Part shown: piece by piece, positions 54,848 to 64,000 of the stretch
Layout of the letters: the number at the start of each line of letters is the position of its first letter
Position numbering within the stretch: the stretch's first letter is position 1
Origin: Prorocentrum cordatum
Taxonomy: Eukaryota > Sar > Dinophyceae > Prorocentrales > Prorocentraceae
Reading direction: 5' to 3'
Length of the DNA: 64,000 nt
NCBI GenBank assembly: GCA_963575745.1
Contig: CAUYUJ010000692.1
Coordinates: 373,501 to 437,500 of the forward strand
Position numbers and translations under genes: made by a program
The notes under the pieces: model-generated
Databases searched by the model: none
Told to the model about the DNA's origin: nothing
What the model saw: only the letters and a program-made list of their open reading frames with translations

Positions 54848-55141
54848 TACTACTACTATTCCTATTGCTACTGCTACTACTACTACGACGGCTACTACTA
54901 CTACTACGTCTACTACTACTGCTACTTGTGTGAATTCTACTATTGGTATCACGATCACAACTACTACTACGACTACGGCTGCTACTACTACTACTACTAC
55001 TACTGCGGCTACTACTACTACTACTACTACTAGTTCGACTACTACTACTACAGCTACTACTAGTATTACAGCTACTACTGTGACTAGCATTTGTATTCGT
55101 AGCACTTACTTTTATATCTACGTTTGCTACTACTGCTACTA

Positions 55142-55193
<52 letters not shown>

Positions 55194-55544
55194 GACTACT
55201 ACTACTACGACTACCACTGCTATTATTATAACTACCCCCACCACTACTACCAGTACTGCTGCTTCTACTACTACTACTACTTCTACTTCTACTACAACTA
55301 CGATTAGTATTACTCCCACCCGTAGTAGTACTGGTACAGTTCTTTCTGTTGCTGCCACTACAATTACTATTACTACCATCACTATTACGATTGCCAATGC
55401 TTTTATTATCACTGCGACTGCTACTTCTATTACGACTACTACTACTGCCAGTACTAGTACTAGTACTAGTACTGCGATGCTAGAACTAGTACTTCTACGA
55501 CTACGACTTCTACTACTACTACTACTACCACTACTGCTACGACG

Positions 55545-55583
<39 letters not shown>

Positions 55584-56165
55584 GCTACTATTTCTGTTAC
55601 TATCACGACGACGCCTACTACTACTACTAGTGCTCGTACTAGAACAAGTAATTCTATTACTCAAACGTCCACCTTCTACTATTACTACTACTGCTACCAC
55701 TGCTACGACTTCGGCGGTTACTACTATGTCTTACTACAGCTACTACTACCACTTCAATTGATATTGCTACTGCCATGGTTATCTCCACCACGACTACGGC
55801 CACGCCTACCACTATTACTAGGAGTAGTGCTATTCCTACCACTGCCATTTTCACTAGTATTGTTACTACGAGTGCTCCTACTACTGTTGCTGCTACTGCT
55901 ACTAGGACTGCCACTACTAGTAGCAGTCCTAGTAGTCGTCGTAGTAGTAGTAGTAGTAGTAGTAGTACTACTGCTTCTACTACCGCTTCTACGACTACGG
56001 TCACCAATACTTCTAGCAGTTTTTCTACTAATAATACTACTTGTACTTCTACTACGGATACGAGTATTTCTACTACTAGTACTATTGCTACGGCCAGTAT
56101 CAGTATTTCTACCACCACTACTACGACGACTACTACTACTACTACTACGACTAATACCACTACTG

Positions 56166-56198
<33 letters not shown>

Positions 56199-56610
56199 GT
56201 ACTACTACTACTACTACTACTACTACGACTAGTATTTCTACTACTACTCTTACTACTACTCGTACTAGTACGAATAGTATTGCCACTACTAATGTTACCC
56301 TCACCCGAACAGTACTTCCTTCCTACTACTACTACTACTACTACGACTGATACTATCACTGCCACTGTTGTTACTATTACTTTTACTACTGCTACTACTA
56401 CTACTAGTACCACTACTACTACTACTAATACTACTACGACGACTTCTATCACGTTTCCTATTGTTACCACTACCATTATTAGTAATAGTTGCATTCCCAT
56501 CATTCGCACTACTAGCATTATTATTACTACTACTACTTATGTGATTCTCTCCGTTGAAAACATGTCTACTACTAGTAGTACGACAACAACAACTACGACT
56601 ACTACTGCTA
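54390..56610. repeat. (ACT)n block, reverse complement of preceding block
   Basis: From GCTACAGCTGCTACCACTAC (54388) on, ACT/CTA/TAC repeats with ACG, ATT and GCT variants fill 2.2 kb, with a few short AGT islands (55925-55965, 56570-56580). AGT and ACT are reverse complements, so the 53.86-56.6 kb region is a large imperfect fold-back. Confidence 0.95.
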
Positions 56611-56624
56611 CTACGAGTTGCTCC

Positions 56625-57235
56625 ATAGGGATCCCCTGAGGGTCTTTACTGGCCCCATAGGGATCCCGTGAGGATCTGTAGGGATCCCATAACTTCCAAT
56701 GAGGGTCTTTAGGGATTCCGAAGGGATCTCATGAGGATCTGTAGGGATTCCTTCGGGATTCCAGGTGGGTTTGTAGGGACCCCATCGGGACTTTATGGAT
56801 CTGCAGGGAGCCCATCGGGATCCCATGAGGGTTTGTAGGGGTCTCATCGGGATCCCATGAGGGTCTGTAGGGGTCCCACAGGGATCCCAGGATGGTCTGT
56901 ATGGATCCCATAAGGATCCCATGAGCGTCTGCAGGAATTGCACAGGGATCCCATGAGGGTCTTTAGGGATTCCGTAGGAATCCCATGAGGGTCTGTAGGG
57001 ATTCCGTAGTGATCCCATGAGGGTCTTTAGGGATTCCGTAGGGATCCCATGAGGGTTTGTAGGGATCCCATAGAATTCCAGGCTGGTCTGTACGTTTTCC
57101 ATTGGGATTCCATAATGTGTATGTAGGGATCTCTTAGGGTTTCCATGAGGGTCTGTATGGATACTATAGGGGTCCCATGAGGGTATGTAGGGATTCCGTA
57201 ATGATCCCATGAGGGCCTGTAGGCATTCCATAGGG
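56625..57235 (+). repeat. 32-bp minisatellite, ~19 copies
   Basis: ATGAGGGTCT recurs at 56953, 56985, 57017 and 57049, exactly 32 bp apart; the unit is GATCCCATGAGGGTCTGTAG then GGATTCCGTAGG. Variants continue on both sides. Confidence 0.94.
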
Positions 57236-57349
57236 ATCGCCTCGCCGGTGCACACTTTGCATCATGGAGGGCTGAGTCAGTGGATGTCAGCCGGGTTCGC
57301 CCTGTCGGGGAAGCAGGCCAGCCGGGTCCCGTGGGCAGCCGGTTTCACT

Positions 57350-57410
<61 letters not shown>

Positions 57411-57545
57411 TGGCGACGACGGCGCTGATGATGATGACGATGATGGTGATGATGATGATGTTGATGATGATGAGGTGAGGTGTAGGAGGAGGAGGAGGAG
57501 GCGGAGGCGGAGGAGGAGGAGAGAGACGAGGAGGAGGACGGAGGG
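57350..57545. repeat. (GTT)n, (GAT)n and (GGA)n microsatellites
   Basis: GTT at 57350-57410, GATGAT at 57425-57472, GGA at 57485-57540, contiguous. Confidence 0.95.
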
Positions 57546-58975
57546 AACAAGGAGGGACACAAGAAGGAAGATGAGATATCCCCAGCATTCCACTGCCCAG
57601 TATTCCCTCAACGTTCGGTGAGCCCTGCCATCGCCAGGCCAGGCCATGCCGCGCGCGGCTGCGCTGAGTGAGCGCGCTAGCCGCGGCGGGCCTTGCCTCC
57701 AGATTCCGACACCTCCTCCCCTTGATGCTTGATGATTGAGGGTAAATGTGTCTTAAACCACTGTCTTGGACGATTTGGGCCCCTCTGGCGATAGTCGGTT
57801 CAGTCGAGGGATGAGGAAGGGCGGAACCTGGAAGGCGCAGGAGGAAGGCGCCGAGCAGGATCCTGGCGCTGCCTGTGGCCTCCTGGGCCTTCCTCGGCAG
57901 TCCTGGAGCCCCCTGGGTGCTCCCAGGGCCTCTCCGAGGGACGCCCCGAACGCTCCAGCGCGCCCTCCTGGGGCCTCCTGGGAGCCCCCGGGCGGAGCCC
58001 CCCTCTGGCGCGGAGGGGGCGCGGGGGCGGCGGGAGAGCGGGCGGGACGCCCTCGGTCGCAGGCCTCCGCTCCTGCAGCCGGGGCCCGGAAGAAGGAAGC
58101 CCTTTTCGTTGGGGAGGGGCTCCGTGTTCCTCAAGTTTTTTCGCAGCTCGCCTCAGGGGTTCCTTCTGTTCTCGATCGGACATCGGAGTTCAACTTGTGG
58201 AAAATAGGGGCCTCGTTCCTTATTTTAGGGTTCCTTGGGTCAACGCCTCGACTGTATCCGTCCTCGCCCCCCCCGTTCTTCTGCTTCCTCCGGCGCGCCG
58301 CGCCGAGAAACGTCGGCACCGTGCTGCCCAGAGGCCAGGAGCGAAAAGAACGCGTGCACGGAGGGGCCAGCGCAGGAGCCGCCCCCCCAGAGGAGGAGGA
58401 AGAGGTGCCCATGCCGCTGCCATTCCCTCGTTTCGCCCTCCCTGGACCTCCTGGGAGGCCTTCGCCGCCACCGCTGGATTCGCCTCGAGACTTGACTTCG
58501 AACGTACCGCTACCCTTCGCCCGTTTTCCCCTTCTTGGGCCTCATGGGAGGTCCTCGTCGCCACGGCCGGATTCGCATCGAAATCCTGGTTCAGAACGCA
58601 TCCCAGAGACACAGGTCCGGGGAGTGGCGGTATCGGTACCGCTTGGTCTTCCCAGGACCGAGCCAGCGGCGCCGTGTACAGAACGGGCAGGAGCCAGGCT
58701 CACCAACCCACCGCCCACCCAGAGGACCCAGAATGAGTTTGGACCCCGGCGCGAAACACGACAGGACGGACGAGGGCGGCGACGGCGACGACATGACGGA
58801 GGGGAATGACGACCTGGCGCGAGTTCCTGATCAATGAGCCCGGGGAGGGAATCCCGAACCGAACAGAGGGCTGCGTGTCGGGCTACCCTGCGGGGGCTTG
58901 AGCTCCGAAGGGTTGGTGCTCCCCGCCTGCTTTCAGGGGCACTGGGGGCAGTTTGGCCCGACACCCCGCTTATGG
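57546..58975. other. unique region, uncertain coding, with a 93-bp duplication
   Basis: About 1.4 kb of GC-rich, mostly unique sequence with long open frames in several frames on both strands; none has a recognised domain. 58415-58597 contains two direct copies of a 93-bp segment (CTGGGAGGCCTTCGCCGCCA against ATGGGAGGTCCTCGTCGCCA). One frame reads PLPFPRFALPGPPGR then PLPFARFPLLGPHGR; another reads AFAATAGFASRLDF then VLVATAGFASKSWF. Confidence 0.35.
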
Positions 58976-58989
58976 ACGGTGCTTGTTTG

Positions 58990-59921
58990 GGGCATGATGA
59001 TGACGATGACGATGACGGTGATGATGACGGTGGTGATGATAATGGTGATGATGGTGATGATGATGATGACGATGATGATGTTGATGATGGTGATGATGAT
59101 GATTGTGGTGGTGATGGTAATGAAATTATGATGATGGTGGTGATGGTGATGATGTTAGTGACGATGATGGTGGTAATGATGATCAGGATGATGATGCTGC
59201 TGATAATGAATAAGTGTATGAGGATGAGGACGAGAATGATGAGGATGATGAGGATGATGATTAGGATGATGTTGCTGAGGATGATGGTGCTGATATGATG
59301 ATGACCGTGACGACGATGATTCTGGTGATGCTGATGTTGCTGCTGCTGATGAGAATGATGATGATGACGATGGTGCCGATGATGGTGATGAGTATGATGG
59401 AGGTGATGATGATGATGATGATGACGATACGGACGAACAGGATGATGATGATTCTGATGCTGATGCTCATATTGATGCTGATGCTGATGCTGATGCTGCT
59501 AATGATGAAGGTGATGATGCTGGCGATGCTGATGTTGATCATGGTGATGCTGATGCTGATGATGATGATGATGATGGTGATGGTGATGATTCTGATGGGG
59601 GTGGTGGTCATGGTGATGATACGTTTGCTGCTGCTCAAGTGAAGATGATGATTTTGTTCTTGTTATTGATGACGATAGTGATGATTGCGGTGGTGGTGAT
59701 GACGATGAAATGGTGATGCTTATATTGATGATGGTGATGCTGATGCCGATTTTGCTGCTACTGATGCTGATGATTACAATGTTGGTCATGAATGTTGGCG
59801 ACGATGTTGATGACAACGCCGTTGGCTATGATGCGGGTGACGATGATGAAGGTGATGATAAGTATGCTGGTGGTGATGATGATGGTGGTGGTGTAAGTGG
59901 TGCTTGTAATGATGATGCTGT

Positions 59922-59957
<36 letters not shown>

Positions 59958-60165
59958 CGATACTGATGATGATCATGATGATGATGGTGCTGTCGGTGAT
60001 GATACTGATGATGAACATGAGATGGTGGTAATGGCGAGGATGATGGTGATGGTGATGCTGATGCTGATGCTGATGCTGATTGTGGTGGTGTTGGTGATGG
60101 AGATGCTGTTGATGCTGCTGATGATGCTGCTGGTGATGATGATGATGATGATCATTATGAGGTGG
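58990..60165. repeat. (GAT)n-rich region
   Basis: GATGAT/GATGGT/GATGCT repeats over about 1.2 kb, like 37226-39400, nearly pure at 59922-59955. Confidence 0.95.
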
Positions 60166-61290
60166 AGGAGGAGTGGGAGGAGGAGGCGTGAGGGCCGATG
60201 ATCGAGGAGTGCCGAGTGCGCAGTGGAAAGGAACTAAGCGTGTGCAGGAGACTGGCGCCAGCATCGCCCCGTCGCGAGCCGCGCCTCCTCGCCGCTCCCG
60301 CCGTCCGCCGCGGTCGCCGCGCCCCGCAGGGCTCCGCGCGCGGCGCGGGGACTCCCCCTCCTCTCGCCGCCCCCGCCCTCACCCTCGCCTCCCTGGCCTC
60401 ATTTCAGGAAGGAGGGAGGGAGGAAACAAGTGATGGGAGCCTTGCTGCCCTCGATATTCCGTCTCCAGATGACACCATGCAGAGCCTGCTGGCGTCTGGC
60501 AATCGAGGAGAGCGAGCCGATCCAGCGTCGATTGGCGTCGATTCCAACCCCTCACCTCACGCCAGCAGGGATGGAGGGAGGGAGTGAGGGACTGCGGCCG
60601 GGAACGTTTGGATAGCGAGTGGCTCCGCCTGCTCTGGCCCACCGCGCTTCGGCGCGACATCCACTTCTGGTCCCCAGGCGTCGACGTCCCGAGCATGCTG
60701 CAGGCCTCCCGCCCCGCGGAGCGGAGCGGCGCGCCACCATGTCGCAAGGGAGATGGCGTGTCGCCGCGGCCTCCTCGGGGGCGCGGCGACCATGGCGCGG
60801 GGGCCCCTCTCCCCGGGGGCGGCGCGCAGGCGCAACGATTTCGAGCATTTTGCTTACTGCGTGTGTATGCTCGCGTACTTGCGGGTTTTTACTGCAGGTG
60901 CATTGCCTGTCGTAGCTAATTAGCTTCGCCTGCTGGCCCAGACGACGCCTACCGCTCCCTGTCCGCCGCCTCGGAGCCGCCGACCAAAATAGGCGCAACG
61001 ACAGTCGCGCAACGCGGGATGCGCGAACAGAAAAGACCCCAACCCTCATGACTAGCACGATGAAGACGTTGCCTCACTGAGGTCCCCGTCTTCGCACTAG
61101 GGATCATAGACCTGGGCGGTTTGGTCCGACTCATCTGCAGAAAACGACCCCCTATCCCGAATGTTTCTTGGCCTTATTGACTTAGGTCTCCTCCCAAAGG
61201 ATGGGCCCTCTTGTCCCCACACCCAAAGTGGGTTCTTGATTTCTCTGGACACCCCGCGCAGGAACAAGAGAATCCACCCTCTCCCGTTCT
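60166..61290. other. unique region, no supported gene
   Basis: GC-rich. A frame at 60584-60916 contains ERLDSEWLRLLWPTALRR and DIHFWSPGVDVPSMLQAS, which is protein-like and may be an exon fragment, but turns Arg/Pro/Gly-rich at once. 60960-61290 shows nothing. Confidence 0.3.
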
Positions 61291-61299
61291 CTAATCCCC

Positions 61300-61540
61300 A
61301 CACTCAGTCACTTAATCACTCTCACGCACATCATCATTCACACTCACCCACCCACTCACCCACACACGCACTTTTTCACCCACGCACGCACCCATACACA
61401 CACAGCCACCATCCTCACTCACTCACGCGCCCACTCACCCACTCACCCACAGACTCACCCACCTACCCGCCCACTCAGCCATTCACTCACACTCATCAGC
61501 ATCATCCTCATCATCATCATCACCATCGTCATCATCAAAG
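61300..61540. repeat. CACTCACCCA and CATCAT microsatellites
   Basis: Irregular CACTCACC/CACACGCA repeats (61300-61495), then CATCATCATCATC (61497-61538). They border the retroelement on its 5' side. Confidence 0.9.
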
Positions 61541-61686
61541 GCCGCCGCGAGCTCAGGCCTTGATGGCGCAGCGGCCTATGGGACGCGCCCGTGCATGTCC
61601 GAGACTTCGGACAGGGGGCCCAGCGATGGCGGCACTGCTCGGTCATGCCACAGGTGTGCTCCAGACGGAGCGCGAACCATGGCTGA

Positions 61687-63990
61687 CAGGCATGCGTGCG
61701 GAGTGACGAAGAAACATCAGACGAAGGAGCCGCACGCCGCCATCTACCCACAACCGCCGCTGAAACCCTTGATGCGCTTTTGGTGGAGGCGTTCGAACAT
61801 GGCCAGGAATACTCTCCCAGAAAAGTTGACCAGATCCCGTGGCCTGAAGACATCGAACCATTGCGTCCGCGTCCCTCCACAGGCGCAGCGGCACCAGCTG
61901 TACCACCAGAAGTTGCACCACCGCCAGCCGACGCTGCACACGATCTACAGGACCAGCCACAGCCATCATCCCCCACAAAGCTCGACCCGATTGCTCATAC
62001 GTGTGCCGTCAAGCTCGTGTCCACCGTCGGCTGGGAACCCTTCGCGCTCAAGGGCTTGCCTGGCAGGATCGACGACATTAGCGACACCATCCGCCGATGC
62101 CAGGCCGTCATGCTCGTGGGCACCAAGATCCGGCAACCTACTCCAGACACACCGCATCATTCAGAAACGTCAGTTGCCCATCATTGGATGCATTTTGGTT
62201 GGACACGCGGTGCACACACTAACTCATCAGCGGGCTGCAGCATCGGCCTTTCGAATAAACAGTTCCGCAAGCAGGATGTACGCAGAGTCATGCACCCAGG
62301 GCCAGAGTTACGTGGACGCGGGGGGCTCGTCGAGGTCCACCGCGGTGCGCTACGCATTCGGTATATCGTTGCTTATTTTGCGCCTCGACCATCAGGTGGA
62401 CCAGCCAAGAGACGGCCATGGAAGGACTGATGCATGAGATTAAGGTCTTGGCTATGGAAGCAGTTACTGAGTGTCCATCGCGAAGCACCCCCATCGTTTT
62501 CACAGATCTTAACCAGAGTTTGGGTGGGCAAGCTAAACAGATCATCGACGACGCCGCCGTGGGACCATTTCAAGCTGGCAGCGAGGGCGAGTTCGGACGC
62601 CACGCACACAACCGGTTGCTGTATCACGACCTCTCGGCACTCAACTCCCACGTGGACGTCAGTTACACATATTACGGCCCCCAGAAGTCCCGATCTCGCA
62701 TTGACTAGTTTATTGGACACCACAATTTAAATGATATCACCCGCAGCATGCGATTGGACTGGAGGGCGCATCGGCGAGTGCGTGGATGGATGCATGTACC
62801 TGGCCATGTTCCGATGGTGATGCGCGTTCGTATGCCGACGAACAGCACGAACCCTCTAGACTCACGTGCGACTTGGGAAGGGGAGCTCTAGCTGCGGGAT
62901 TGCAGACTGGATATAAACTTGAGGAGTTTTTTGACAGAATTGGCATCGGACTGAGACAAATATCAAGACGCATCTTGAGCGGCCAAGTTGGATCAGTTGC
63001 CTACGAGGCACGCAGCGATACTCACACATTTGACCCGTGCGACGGCAGCTAAACATTATTCTCGAGAAGGCCTCATACCGCACTGGCATAAGCAAACTCA
63101 CAGAGACTGCCTTCAGCTACTACGGTGACGCGCAGGGGCGCGTGGACGTGGACGCACACATGACTCACGAGTGCTACGCGATGTGAAGCCTGGCTTCGAG
63201 ACCGTCAACAGTGGATGAATCGCTGGTGGCAGGTTCCTCCGGAAGGGGATATCCGCCACGCATGGCATCTCGTGACTTATCGAGGCTATCACATTTGACA
63301 TATCTCCGCGCTGGGCGACGTGCGGGGCCTCGCCGACGATCAGATTTATCCCTTCCCACCACGCGACCGTCAGCGAGCGAGTACGAGCAGGCATTGGGGG
63401 CGCATGCAGACGATGGTGGAACGACTGCTACCAAGGCATACGCAAGTCTCTATATTGAAGACACGACAGCAGTCCCGCGGATGTTGGCACCGATGGGCAC
63501 AATGCAACCTGTGTGGGACTACGTCGGCGCCCCGGCCATCGAGGATCTCGAGGAAGCGAGTACCGAACTACAGATGACACAGAAGCGCCTTTGGCGCGAG
63601 AAGAGACGCAGGTACTATCTGCACAGGGCCTGGCCTACTGAACTGACGATCGCGATGCTGACGCCGAAGTATCTCACTGGACCTGGACCAGATCGCGCGG
63701 GCATCGGAGCAGGCGAAAATCGACGGATTCAGATTCAGCCCTTAGACACAAAGCTTCCTCGACCCGATTGGCGGCAGCGCCGTCAAGGGCCTCTTTCGCG
63801 GGGGGAGGTGCAGTTGGGCCCGATAGCTCGCTGGCGACAGCGAGCCCTCGTAACGAAGAGACAGGCAACCGGCTACCAATTATCCTTAGCTGGATTCAGA
63901 AGCCGACACTGTAGCGATGCAGTGGGCTCGCGTAGTACAGTCGACCCAGCTGGGATCCGAGGCTGGTTCGTCGGTTCGTTCGTTCCTATT
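61687..63990 (+). mobile_element. LINE-type retroelement, 5' half (endonuclease region), degenerate
   Basis: An open frame from 61687 gives a Pro-rich leader, then CAVKLVSTVGWEPFALKGLP, GRIDDISDTIRRCQAVMLVG and TKIRQ, then HHWMHFGWTRGAHTNSSAG, GRGGLVEVHRGALRIRYIVA. A slip near 62420 leads to PIVFTDLNQSLGG and SHVDVSYTYYGPQKSRSRID. This is the order of an exonuclease-endonuclease-phosphatase (EEP) domain as in LINE pol proteins, which nick target DNA to prime reverse transcription. After TAG at 62706 the signal goes on (ITRSMRLDWRAHRRVRGW), then in other frames LAAGLQTGYKLEEFFDRIG, WLRDRQQWMNRWWQVPPEGD and QMTQKRLWREKRRRYYLHRA, the linker before the reverse transcriptase, which would lie beyond the window. 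At least four frame changes or stops make this copy dead. Canonical catalytic Asn, Glu and GDFN positions look substituted. Confidence 0.6.
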
Positions 63991-64000
63991 TTTCCTTGTC

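Overview
The window looks like nuclear DNA of a dinoflagellate, probably a free-living species with a very large genome, possibly Prorocentrum-like. That assignment is inference. It rests on a GC-AG intron inside a BTB/POZ domain, two decayed LINE-type retroelement pieces of a kind I associate with dinoflagellate genomes, a Cys-rich unassigned protein gene, high GC and extreme low-complexity content. There is no bacterial-style operon, ribosome binding site, rRNA, tRNA or CRISPR array that I can support. Only about a tenth of the window carries convincing protein-coding signal. The rest is micro- and minisatellites, many of them interspersed families occurring in several blocks and in both orientations.

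Layout. 0.3-10 kb: a long degenerate tandem array (unit about 187 bp, later about 160 bp) whose units carry perfect GC palindromes. It is interrupted by a small hypothetical gene at 5730-6296, an 89-bp array and a 48-bp array. 10.2-12.6 kb: an inverted 89-bp block and a G-rich minisatellite. 12.75-18.6 kb: the best gene, a roughly 1300-residue protein with a Cys-rich N-terminus, with frame slips and a repeat-filled intron of about 1.9 kb. 18.7-31.7 kb: GGA, GAC and GTC trinucleotide tracts, a 21-bp minisatellite at three loci (two forming an inverted duplication) and fold-back modules. 31.7-36.2 kb: a 187-bp tandem, a GCATCGCC minisatellite and G-rich repeats.

36.26-36.73 kb: two BTB exons separated by a 196-bp GC-AG intron that contains a terminal-inverted-repeat element, which is introner-like; related ends lie at 40.99 and 42.18 kb. 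37.2-40.7 kb: GAT/GAG tracts. 41.3-42.15 kb: LINE pol C-terminal remnant on the minus strand. 43.3-52.6 kb: a modular repeat system in which (GTT)n tracts sit between fixed boundary motifs and join core and tail modules. 49-50.5 kb: a GAGGCCCC minisatellite. 53.8-56.6 kb: 2.8 kb of AGT repeats switching to ACT repeats. 56.6-60.2 kb: a 32-bp array, an unassigned region and GAT repeats. 61.7-64 kb: the 5' half of a LINE-type element (endonuclease domain and following linker) on the plus strand, with broken frames, leaving the window at its right edge.

Frames break in every gene-like region. At least one slip lies at a 9-G homopolymer, so part of the damage may be assembly error rather than pseudogenisation. 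Very long open frames over trinucleotide repeats are artefacts of composition and are not annotated as proteins.
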